Source of the DNA: an uncultured Azohydromonas sp. | Lineage (GTDB): Bacteria > Pseudomonadota > Gammaproteobacteria > Burkholderiales > Burkholderiaceae_C | NCBI RefSeq assembly: GCF_937926365.1 | Contig: NZ_CALAOH010000157.1 | Span: 1-20,458, forward strand | Reading direction: 5' to 3' | Length of the DNA: 20,458 nt | Part shown: positions 8,099 to 15,540 of the stretch, in pieces | Position numbering within the stretch: position 1 is the stretch's first letter | Layout: every line of letters starts with the position of its first letter | Program-made: the position numbers and the translations under genes | Notes under the pieces: generated by a model | Told to the model about the DNA's origin: nothing | Seen by the model: only the letters and a program-made list of their open reading frames with translations | Database searches by the model: none

Positions 8099-9082
8099 AT
8101 GACTGTGAAACCCTTCCCGCTGGAGCGGCAGGCACTGCTGCAGTGCTACCGGACCATGCGCACCATCCGCGAGTTCGAGGAGCGGCTGCACGTGGACTTC
8201 GCCCGCGGCGACATCCCCGGCTTCGTGCACCTCTACGCCGGCGAGGAAGCCACCGCCGTGGGCATCATGAGCCACCTCGGCGACGGCGACCGCATCGCCA
8301 GCACGCACCGCGGCCACGGCCACTGCATCGCCAAGGGCGTGGACGTGGCGTCGATGATGAAGGAGATCTACGGGCGCAAGGGCGGCTCCTGCAACGGCAA
8401 GGGCGGCTCCATGCACATCGCCGATCTCTCCAAGGGAATGATGGGCGCCAACGGCATCCTGGGCGCGGGCGCGCCGCTGGTGTGCGGCGCGGCGCTGGCG
8501 GCCAAGTACCGCAAGAGCGGCGAGGTGGCGGTGTGCTTCGTGGGCGACGGCGCCTCCAACCAGGGCACCTTCCTGGAGAGCCTGAACCTGGCGGCGGTGT
8601 GGAACCTGCCCGTGCTGTTCGTGGTGGAGAACAACGGCTACGCCGAGTCCACCTCGCGCGACTACGCCACCGCGGTGGAGAGCTACGTGGACCGCGCCTC
8701 GGGCTTCGGCATCCCCGGCGTGGCCGTGGACGGCACCGACTTCTTCGCCGTGCACGAGGCCGCCGGCGAGATCATCAAGCGTGCCCGCGAGGGCGGCGGC
8801 CCGGCGCTGCTGGAGTGCCGCATGGTGCGCTTCTACGGCCACTTCGAGGGCGACGCCCAGACCTACCGCGCCGCGGGCGAGCTCGATGACATCCGCAACC
8901 ACCGCGACTGCCTCAAGAAGTTCGCCGCCGCCGTCACCGGCGCGGGCGTGCTGCAGGCCGAGGAGCTGCAGGCCATCGACCACGAGGTGCTGGGCCTGAT
9001 CGAGGACGCGGTCAGGCAGGCCAAGGCCGCGCCGCTGCCCACCGCCGCCGACCTGCTCACCGACGTGTACGTCAAGTACTGA
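8099..9082 (+). CDS. acoA: Acetoin dehydrogenase E1 alpha subunit (TPP-dependent)
   Basis: A 327-residue alpha subunit of acetoin:2,6-dichlorophenolindophenol oxidoreductase, the E1 component. With AcoB it uses thiamine diphosphate to cleave acetoin into acetaldehyde and a hydroxyethyl group that is passed to the lipoyl arm of AcoC. The TPP motif runs from GDGASNQGTFLE (149-160) to ENN (177-179), the standard spacing. The conserved STHRGHGH segment (68-75) and the phosphorylation-loop-like GRKGGSCNGKGGSMH (92-106) match the pyruvate dehydrogenase E1 alpha superfamily. AGGAGA precedes the ATG. The length is typical for AcoA, and a 60-bp gap separates it from acoB. Confidence 0.95.
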   Translation: MTVKPFPLERQALLQCYRTMRTIREFEERLHVDFARGDIPGFVHLYAGEEATAVGIMSHLGDGDRIASTHRGHGHCIAKGVDVASMMKEIYGRKGGSCNGKGGSMHIADLSKGMMGANGILGAGAPLVCGAALAAKYRKSGEVAVCFVGDGASNQGTFLESLNLAAVWNLPVLFVVENNGYAESTSRDYATAVESYVDRASGFGIPGVAVDGTDFFAVHEAAGEIIKRAREGGGPALLECRMVRFYGHFEGDAQTYRAAGELDDIRNHRDCLKKFAAAVTGAGVLQAEELQAIDHEVLGLIEDAVRQAKAAPLPTAADLLTDVYVKY

Positions 9083-9142
9083 CGCGCGCACGTCGCCACG
9101 TTTTCCATTCACTCACACAGCCATCCAGCCAGGAGACAGGAC

Positions 9143-10159
9143 ATGGCCAGGAAGATTTCATTCAAGCAGGCGATCAACGAAGCCATCGACCAGGAAATGG
9201 CGCGCGACCCGTCGGTGATCATGATGGGCGAGGACATCGTCGGCGGCGCCGGCGCCGAGGGCGAGAAGGACGCCTGGGGCGGCGTGCTCGGCGTCACCAA
9301 GGGCCTGTACGCCAAGCACGGCGACCGGCTGCTGGACACGCCGCTGTCCGAGAGCGCCTACGTGGGCGCGGCCATCGGCGCGGCGGCCTGCGGCATGCGG
9401 CCCATCGCCGAGCTGATGTTCATCGACTTCATGGGCGTGTGCTTCGACCAGATCTTCAACCAGGCGGCGAAGTTCCGGTACATGTTCGGCGGCAAGGCGG
9501 AGACGCCGGTGGTGATCCGCGCCATGGTGGGCGCGGGCTTCCGGGCCGCGGCGCAGCACTCGCAGATGCTCACGCCGGTGTTCACGCACATCCCGGGCCT
9601 CAAGGTCGTGTGCCCCAGCACCCCCTATGACACCAAGGGGCTGCTGATCCAGGCCATCCGCGACAACGACCCCGTGATCTTCTGCGAGCACAAGAACCTC
9701 TACGGGCTCGAAGGCGAGGTGCCCGAGGGCTCCTATGCCATTCCCTTCGGCGAAGCCAACGTGGTGCGCGAGGGCGAGCACGTGTCCATCGTCACCTACG
9801 GGCTGATGGTGCACCGCGCGATGGAAGCGGCCGCAACGCTGGCCAAGGAAGGCGTGGAGGCCGAGGTGATCGACCTGCGCACCCTCTCGCCGCTGGACAT
9901 GGACACGGTGCTCGACAGCGTGGAGCGCACCGGGCGCCTGGTGTGCGTGGACGAGGCCAGTCCGCGCTGCAACATCGCCACCGACATCGCCGCGCAGGTG
10001 GCGATGCAGGCCTTCAAGGCGCTCAAGGCGCAGATCGAGCTGGTGTCGCCGCCGCACGTGCCGGTGCCCTTCTCGCCCACGCTGGAGGACTTGTACATCC
10101 CCAGCGCCCAGCAGATCGGCGACGCCGTGCGCCGCACCCTCAAAGGAGGCAAGCAGTAA
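9143..10159 (+). CDS. acoB: Acetoin dehydrogenase E1 beta subunit
   Basis: A 338-residue beta subunit of the E1 component, forming the heterotetramer with AcoA. The N-terminal transketolase pyrimidine-binding domain shows VIMMGEDIVGGAGAEGEKDA (25-44) and DTPLSESAYVG (65-75), with the conserved Glu70 of the LSE motif that activates TPP. The C-terminal transketolase domain contains VSIVTYGLMVHRAMEAA and the EVIDLRTLSPLD segment, as in pyruvate dehydrogenase E1 beta. A clear ribosome binding site (AGGAGAC) lies upstream of the ATG. The stop codon overlaps the acoC start by one base (TAATG), which indicates translational coupling and a fixed E1:E2 ratio. Confidence 0.95.
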   Translation: MARKISFKQAINEAIDQEMARDPSVIMMGEDIVGGAGAEGEKDAWGGVLGVTKGLYAKHGDRLLDTPLSESAYVGAAIGAAACGMRPIAELMFIDFMGVCFDQIFNQAAKFRYMFGGKAETPVVIRAMVGAGFRAAAQHSQMLTPVFTHIPGLKVVCPSTPYDTKGLLIQAIRDNDPVIFCEHKNLYGLEGEVPEGSYAIPFGEANVVREGEHVSIVTYGLMVHRAMEAAATLAKEGVEAEVIDLRTLSPLDMDTVLDSVERTGRLVCVDEASPRCNIATDIAAQVAMQAFKALKAQIELVSPPHVPVPFSPTLEDLYIPSAQQIGDAVRRTLKGGKQ

Positions 10160-11277
10160 TGACCGCAGTGATCACGCCCATCGTCATGCCCAAGTGGGGC
10201 CTGTCGATGAAGGAAGGGACCGTCATGTCGTGGCTGGTCGAAGAAGGCACCGAAATCGCGGTGGGCATGCCGATCCTGGAGGTCGAGACCGACAAGATCG
10301 CCAACGCCGTGGAGGCGGCCGACCCCGGCGTGCTGCGCCGCAAGGTCGCGCAAGAGGGCGAGCTGCTGCCGGTCAAGGCGCTGCTGGGCGTGATGGCGGG
10401 GCCCGAGGTGTCCGACGCCGACATCGACGCCTACGTCGCCGCCTACCAGGCGCCCTCGGCGGACGAGGAGGAGGATGCCGACGCCGCGCCCGCCTACCTC
10501 TGGACCGAGGTGGAAGGCATCCGCGTGCGCTACGCCCGCCGCGGCGCGGAGAGCGGCACGCCGGTGCTGTTCATCCACGGCTTCGGCGGCGACCTGGACA
10601 ACTGGCTGTTCAACATCGACGCGCTGGCGGAAGTGGCGCCCGTGATCGCGCTGGACCTGCCGGGGCACGGGCAGTCCGACGTGAAACTGCCGGGCGCGAG
10701 CCTGGCGGCGCTGGCGGATTTCGTCGCCCGCTTCCTGGATGCGCTGGACGTGCGGCAGGTGCACGCGGTGGGCCACTCCATGGGCGGCGCGATCGCGTCG
10801 CAGCTGGCGCTGGCGCACCCGGCGCGGGTGGCGTCCGTCGCGCTGATCGCGCCGGCCGGGCTGGGCGAGGACATCAACCACGCCTACACCGAAGGCTTCG
10901 CCACGGCGGCGTCGCGGCGCGAGCTCAAGCCGGTGCTGGAGCAACTGTTCAACGACCCCTCGCTGGTGAGCCGCCAGATGGTGGACGACGTGCTCAAGTA
11001 CAAGCGGCTCGACGGCGTGGAGCCGCTGCTGCTGTCGCTGAGCCAGGCGCTGTTCCCGCAGGGCCGGCAGGCGGCGCGGCCGGGGCTGGAGCTGGGCTCC
11101 GGCGGCAAGCCGGTGCTGGTGGTGTGGGGCACCGAGGATCGCATCGTGCCGGCCGCGCACGCCGCCCACGCCCCGCCGGGCGCGACGGTGGAGCGCTTCG
11201 AAGGCGCCGGCCACATGGTGCAGATGGAGCAAGCCAGCGAGGTCAACCGGCTGCTGCGCAAGCACGTGGGCGGCTGA
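10159..11277 (+). CDS. acoC: AcoC, acetoin dehydrogenase E2 with alpha/beta-hydrolase domain
   Basis: A 372-residue E2 component (dihydrolipoamide acetyltransferase). The lipoyl domain (1-80) contains VETDKIANAV with the lipoylation target Lys46. An acidic/Ala linker follows (about 97-112). Instead of the usual E2 acyltransferase core, the rest (about 118-372) is an alpha/beta hydrolase with oxyanion region HGFGG (140-144), nucleophile elbow GHSMGG (Ser207), acid Asp327 (GTEDRIVP) and His352 (GAGHMVQME). This architecture is the known one for AcoC of Ralstonia-type systems and the length agrees. It starts inside the acoB stop codon. It transfers the acetyl group to CoA; the reduced lipoamide then needs an E3 encoded elsewhere. 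Confidence 0.95.
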   Translation: MTAVITPIVMPKWGLSMKEGTVMSWLVEEGTEIAVGMPILEVETDKIANAVEAADPGVLRRKVAQEGELLPVKALLGVMAGPEVSDADIDAYVAAYQAPSADEEEDADAAPAYLWTEVEGIRVRYARRGAESGTPVLFIHGFGGDLDNWLFNIDALAEVAPVIALDLPGHGQSDVKLPGASLAALADFVARFLDALDVRQVHAVGHSMGGAIASQLALAHPARVASVALIAPAGLGEDINHAYTEGFATAASRRELKPVLEQLFNDPSLVSRQMVDDVLKYKRLDGVEPLLLSLSQALFPQGRQAARPGLELGSGGKPVLVVWGTEDRIVPAAHAAHAPPGATVERFEGAGHMVQMEQASEVNRLLRKHVGG

Positions 11278-11310
11278 TCCGGCCGGCTGACTGACTGAAG
11301 CGCAGACTGG

Positions 11311-11351
11311 TCCCCGTCGCGCCCGTGCAGGCGGGTGCGGCGGGGATTCTT
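11311..11351 (+). terminator. Rho-independent terminator after acoC
   Basis: The arms TCCCCGTCGCGCCCG (11311-11325) and CGGGTGCGGCGGGGA (11332-11346) pair along all 15 positions, allowing two G-T wobbles, around a 6-nt loop, and are followed by TTCTT. This very stable hairpin lies 34 bp after the acoC stop and only 37 bp before the next start codon. It should end most acoXABC transcripts, and the downstream ligase gene would then depend on read-through. Confidence 0.8.
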
Positions 11352-11388
11352 CATTGGCGCCGTGACGAGAAGGCGAGGAGGCACAACC

Positions 11389-12147
11389 ATGACGACGCAC
11401 ACCCTTTCACCCGCGCTCCCGCAACGGCCGGGTTTCGTGCTGCTGCCCGATGCCGGCCGGCCGCAGGACGACCTGGCGCTGGAGGCGCGGCTGCTGGAGC
11501 AGGCCGCCGAGGGCGGCGCCTACGCCGCGGTGTGGGAATGCCGCCCCGCGCTGGTGGTGCCCGCCACCTACCGGCGCTTCGAGCGCTTCGAGGCACTGAG
11601 CGAGCGCTTTGCGGCGCAGGGCTGGCCGGTGTCGGTGCGCCGCTCCGGCGGCGGGCTGGTGCCGCAGGGGCCGGGCATGGTCAACCTCAGCCTGGCCTGG
11701 CGCACGCCGGCGCGCATGGCCGACGCGATGGAGACGGTCTACCTGGGGCTGTGCGCCCTGCTGCAGGAGGCTTTCCAGAGCTTCGGGCTGCGGGCCCAGG
11801 CGCAGCCGGTGGAAGGCTCCTTCTGCGACGGGCGCTTCAACCTGGCGCTGGACGGACGCAAGGCGGTGGGCACGGCGCAGTACTGGAAGCGGGTCAACGC
11901 CGCGGAGCACGTGGTGCTGGCGCATGCCTGCGTGCTGGTGGACGCGGACCTGCCGCTGCTGGTGGAGCGCGCCAATGCCTTCGAGGCGCAACTGGGCAGT
12001 GATCGGCAGTACCGGGTGGAGACGCTGGCGAACCTGGTGCCGGCGGCGGGGTGGATGCCGGTGGACGAGGCGGGCCAGCCGCTCATGGCGGCGCACTTCG
12101 CGCGGCGGCTGGCCAGCGGGGTGAACGGCGCCGCGGCGTTGTGCTGA
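11389..12147 (+). CDS. Lipoate-protein ligase A family protein
   Basis: A 252-residue protein of the biotin/lipoate protein ligase fold. Motifs visible are the lipoate-binding loop VSVRRSGGGLVPQGPGMVNL (81-100) and the catalytic-lysine segment DGRKAVGTAQYWKR (155-168) with Lys158, matching the RRxSGGG and GRKixGxA signatures. It is shorter than E. coli LplA and lacks the C-terminal accessory domain, as in stand-alone LipM/LipL/LplA-like proteins. ATG 11389 is chosen because GAGGAGG lies 8 nt upstream. Position right after acoC suggests it lipoylates AcoC Lys46, which is inference. Whether it activates free lipoate or transfers octanoyl/lipoyl groups cannot be told. It converges on the immunity gene with a 12-bp gap. 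Confidence 0.82.
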   Translation: MTTHTLSPALPQRPGFVLLPDAGRPQDDLALEARLLEQAAEGGAYAAVWECRPALVVPATYRRFERFEALSERFAAQGWPVSVRRSGGGLVPQGPGMVNLSLAWRTPARMADAMETVYLGLCALLQEAFQSFGLRAQAQPVEGSFCDGRFNLALDGRKAVGTAQYWKRVNAAEHVVLAHACVLVDADLPLLVERANAFEAQLGSDRQYRVETLANLVPAAGWMPVDEAGQPLMAAHFARRLASGVNGAAALC

Positions 12148-12159
12148 GGCTCGGGCCTT

Positions 12160-13608
12160 TCAACTTCCGCTCGTGCCCCGGGTGGGCGGCGGGGGCTGGC
12201 GTGCAGCATCCGATTCGTTCCTGCCCTGCCCGCCCGGCGGCGCTTCGTAGGCCGCCAAGCGCCACACGGCGGGGGCTTTGCCGACCGGGCGCTCGCCCTT
12301 GAGTTGCTGCCACAGGCTGGGCTTGCGCCAGACCAAGGCCATGGGCATGCGTTGGCCTTCCTCCAGCCAGATGCCCGGGCGCTGCGCCAAATTCAAATCG
12401 TCGTCGCATTCCCACCAGCCGGTTTGCGGGCAGGTGCGGCCGGTGACGTGGCGCTCGCCGAGGGGGGCCTTCCTGGGCTGGCCGGTTTTGCTAACGCCTG
12501 TCGGGCGCACACGAATGGAGCTGACGAGCTTGTCCCATAAGGCAACGGCCTCCTCGTCGCTGAGACTGGGAGGCACCCGGGCAGCTTGCTGGTTGCTCGC
12601 ACCGGTATCCATTTGCATATCGAATGCGGGCCTGAGCTCATTTTTGGTCTCTCCGCCTCCTTCGAACACAAACTGGTGGTTTTCAGTGCCGCTACCTTGC
12701 GCAGGCTTACGTGCAAGCAGCTCGTATCCCCTGCTGCCATTGAATTCGCGCTCACCCCTGCGCAGGAATTTGATGTTTGCGTACCAGGCGCCATAACCGC
12801 TGCGTTGAGCAAACTTTTCGGCCTCCTTTTGGCGGCGCTGCACGTTATCTATGGTTTCTTGCTGCTTATCTCTGGAATTTATTCGTGTAGCAATAGAAAA
12901 ATGCACATCCGGAAATTCGTTGAGGCGAACGCCCAAACTGAAATTTTCACCACCGATGCCCAGGGGCTTGCTAATGAAGGCGCCATCAATGCATACCCCC
13001 ACGTCATCAGGTATCTCATCATCGGCGCGCAAACGGAGGGCTCGGGCACTATCATTGAGTTGCATCACGGCTTCGGGCACAGACTCTCCATATTTGGCAG
13101 CATACCTTGACGTATTGGCGATAGTGCTTTGAACGAAAACATCATTCCCAACACGAATAAAAGATTCAATCTTGTAGGCACTGCCAGTACCGTCTTCAGC
13201 TCCAAAGACGATTTTCTGCATTGGCAATAAACCATTTATAACTTTGCCATACATGGCTTCATGGCCTTCCTTTAAATCGCTAAGTGCATAGTCACTGTCC
13301 TCTTCGATCTTCTTCAGTCGCTTATCGATCCATTCCTGAATTCTCGCACCCTCGCCTGCTAAGCGCTCCGTCGGTAATGGGGTTTCACTAAAACCGTACA
13401 CCGCAGTCGCGGTAGCAGGAATATCGATAACCAAGCGTCCAAAGCATACGGTTCTGGTATTTTCAAACAGCTTCTGCAGGCGAGGTGTGAGCGGAGTCCT
13501 GTTGGGTATCTTCATGGATATTGACGTGTATTTGCAGGCAGTCAGCCCAAGGCAAATCACTGCGAGGCGGCACCAATTGAGAGCGTATCGTCGCAGCGCG
13601 AGCATCAT
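12160..13608 (-). CDS. T6SS lipase immunity lipoprotein, Tli4-type
   Basis: A 482-residue lipoprotein. The signal peptide ends in the lipobox LTAC (Cys25), so the mature protein should be anchored in the periplasm, where it would bind and neutralise the lipase encoded upstream. The N-terminal segment TVCFGRLVIDIPATATAVYG (53-72) and the layout resemble Tli4 (Tle cognate immunity protein 4, N- and C-terminal domains). The C-terminal region shows GRTCPQTGWWEC and SLWQQLKGERPVG, then a Pro-rich tail. The start overlaps the effector stop (ATGA); GGAG lies just upstream, and ATG 13605 is an equally possible start. Upstream TTG 13617 is possible but unneeded. Most of the gene is AT-richer than its neighbours, but its last roughly 110 codons return to high GC. 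Confidence 0.82.
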   Translation of the reverse strand: MMLALRRYALNWCRLAVICLGLTACKYTSISMKIPNRTPLTPRLQKLFENTRTVCFGRLVIDIPATATAVYGFSETPLPTERLAGEGARIQEWIDKRLKKIEEDSDYALSDLKEGHEAMYGKVINGLLPMQKIVFGAEDGTGSAYKIESFIRVGNDVFVQSTIANTSRYAAKYGESVPEAVMQLNDSARALRLRADDEIPDDVGVCIDGAFISKPLGIGGENFSLGVRLNEFPDVHFSIATRINSRDKQQETIDNVQRRQKEAEKFAQRSGYGAWYANIKFLRRGEREFNGSRGYELLARKPAQGSGTENHQFVFEGGGETKNELRPAFDMQMDTGASNQQAARVPPSLSDEEAVALWDKLVSSIRVRPTGVSKTGQPRKAPLGERHVTGRTCPQTGWWECDDDLNLAQRPGIWLEEGQRMPMALVWRKPSLWQQLKGERPVGKAPAVWRLAAYEAPPGGQGRNESDAARQPPPPTRGTSGS

Positions 13609-15540
13609 TTGCTCCAATTCATCGTCTGGATAATGCGTACCAAGCTGTAGAGCGTGCTATGCAGGACGGCTTCATTCTTGTAGCTGTCCTGATGCTCGTA
13701 ACCGGTTTGCCGGAACAGGCCCTTGAACTTGCCGCTGAGCAATTGATCGTCAGCGGAATGGACCGGTACTGTCTGGTCGCCTGGATCGGCTGGCGGCTGC
13801 AGACGTACGCTGGGACCCAAAGCCGTCAGGCCAAGCGGTTTGGGCAGCGCTGGATCAAAAACCTGCAGCCACCCTCTACCGCCATCGGACAACAGCTGGA
13901 ATGTTTCTGCTCGTGATCCAACGGAAATGTTCGTATTAACGTCCCAAACAACACGGTGCCAAGCCGCGTGACTGGCATCTGCACCATAGTGGGCATAGCT
14001 AGTTGGGTGATAGATATTCTCGATATCGCAATGAAATATTTTAGCCTCATCAAGCATCCGACAAGTACGCCCAAAGCAATTGGAATTCGACAGCATTTTC
14101 GCTGGATTCAACCACTCCTCATTCAGCAACCGATACCAAGCTCCACGCAGCTTGTATATTTCCTCATAAGGATCGCCGTCCAACCTCGGCAAGCTCAGCA
14201 ATATCTCGCCGTTGCGTACGATCTGCAGCCATGCGTATCCGTAAGCTTGACTGGGCAACAATTCCAATCCGCCTTGCGAATTCCCCAATACCGCCGTTAC
14301 TTCATCGCCTGAATTTCCCAGCACCTTGGCCGCGATATTGAAAAAGCCATCTTCAAAACCGCAACGCATGCGCTTATAGGCCGCACCGGCTCCGGTGGCG
14401 GGCATTACTCCATGCACGATACCTAGTATTTTTTCCTGCAGATTCCCCATACCGGGATGAACCATTGCCCGCGCCACCAGCCCGCCCATGCTGTGTGTAA
14501 CCACGATGACCTTCTCGCACTGAAAACCCCAACTTATATACTGCGTGATCAATTTATTGATGCGCTTGGCTGTATCAATACCTGATCGCCGATTCGACTT
14601 AAGCCAGTTGTAGCCCATGGCATGTACCGGGAACCAGCAGTCGCGCAGTGCCTGTCGTAGCTCGTCCTCCTGCAAAGGCTGCAGGTTTGATCCCGGGTGA
14701 GCCTGCCAAGCAGCCGGGTTGACGCCGACGATGTTCCTCCACCACTCATCAAGCTTGCCACCGCGAAAGGCCGTGTGCAGCCGCAACTCGCAGCGCTGCA
14801 GCAGCTCGCCGTAGCTGTCGAAGAAAACCTCACCCCAGCCACGTTCTCGCGCTTTTTGTTCTTTGGTTTGGCATGGTCTGGCCATGGGCGGATCGTCCAT
14901 CAGCAGCGGAGTCGTAATACCCAACTCCAGCGGAAGCGTGAATTTCACTCTTGCGTTGTTGTGCCGCCGCTCGGGTGATTCGGTTGGGTCGCCCGTCGGC
15001 GCATCGGGCGCATAGGTATCGACTTCCGTTTGATCTGGGTCGAGTTGCATCTGCCTCTGCGCCGGAGAAGCAGAGAGCAAATCAAATGCTTCCCCTTTGC
15101 GGTCGGGCCGCCAAGCGATGTTGTTATTCATGCCTAACTCATGCTGGCGCCCTGCGGATAGCCGTAGGTTCGATCCCATGATGCCGGGCAGAAAAACAAT
15201 GGGAATAACTCGCCGCGGCATGGCGCCCATCTTCTGCGGCAGCTTGTCGTTCGTCGGGGTCACGAAACCTTGGGCCTTGCGTCCGCCGGTTTCAGGCTGA
15301 ACGGGCAGTTGATAGCCCACGATGGAAGACGTCGCCATGGCATCTCTCCTTCAGTCCAGCAACTCAACGATGTAGCGGGCGTAGGGAATGGAGGACCGGA
15401 ATACCGGCACCTTGCCTTGTTCATCGGTCGTGGCCTCGATTACCTGGCCGTCCTCTAGATGGATCCGGCAGCGTCGCTGGGCCACCGGCAGGTCGGTCAT
15501 GGCATCGACCAACACGATGTGCTGATCGAATTTCAAGTCA
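12490..15540. other. AT-richer cargo segment inside the T6SS module
   Basis: Base composition drops sharply here. By hand count, 13141-13200 has 26 G+C of 60, against 43 of 60 at 16681-16740 and 47 of 60 at 15541-15600. The segment covers the VgrG C-terminal tail, the whole lipase gene and most of the immunity gene. Both edges fall inside genes, which suggests exchange by recombination at conserved flanks and not an insertion. No terminal repeats or transposase were seen. Confidence 0.7.
13605..15338 (-). CDS. T6SS antibacterial lipase effector, Tle family (Tle4-like)
   Basis: A 577-residue alpha/beta hydrolase with no signal peptide, as expected for a VgrG-delivered cargo. The N-terminal strand VIPIVFLPGIMGSNLR (44-59) is typical of LCAT/lipase-like proteins. 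The nucleophile elbow is THSMGGL with Ser283, where Thr replaces the first Gly of GxSxG. GDQTVP supplies a likely acid (Asp521) and YEHQDSY a likely His549, a plausible catalytic triad. ATG 15338 has AAGGAGAG upstream and lies 12 bp after the vgrG stop; the downstream immunity gene overlaps by 4 bp. The predicted role is phospholipid hydrolysis in target-cell membranes from the periplasm. The Tle4 subfamily is inferred mainly from the Tli4-type partner; Tle3 or another Tle class is possible. Base composition is markedly AT-rich for this window. Confidence 0.85.
   Translation of the reverse strand: MATSSIVGYQLPVQPETGGRKAQGFVTPTNDKLPQKMGAMPRRVIPIVFLPGIMGSNLRLSAGRQHELGMNNNIAWRPDRKGEAFDLLSASPAQRQMQLDPDQTEVDTYAPDAPTGDPTESPERRHNNARVKFTLPLELGITTPLLMDDPPMARPCQTKEQKARERGWGEVFFDSYGELLQRCELRLHTAFRGGKLDEWWRNIVGVNPAAWQAHPGSNLQPLQEDELRQALRDCWFPVHAMGYNWLKSNRRSGIDTAKRINKLITQYISWGFQCEKVIVVTHSMGGLVARAMVHPGMGNLQEKILGIVHGVMPATGAGAAYKRMRCGFEDGFFNIAAKVLGNSGDEVTAVLGNSQGGLELLPSQAYGYAWLQIVRNGEILLSLPRLDGDPYEEIYKLRGAWYRLLNEEWLNPAKMLSNSNCFGRTCRMLDEAKIFHCDIENIYHPTSYAHYGADASHAAWHRVVWDVNTNISVGSRAETFQLLSDGGRGWLQVFDPALPKPLGLTALGPSVRLQPPADPGDQTVPVHSADDQLLSGKFKGLFRQTGYEHQDSYKNEAVLHSTLYSLVRIIQTMNWSK

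Noticed and set aside
9796..11400. Minus-strand open frame of 534 codons opposite acoB/acoC
   Set aside because: Antisense shadow of a well-conserved operon; low-complexity translation.
12160..15338. Possible insertion sequence or genomic island carrying the lipase pair
   Set aside because: No transposase, terminal inverted repeats or target duplication seen; the composition edges lie inside vgrG and the immunity gene, which fits homologous exchange better.
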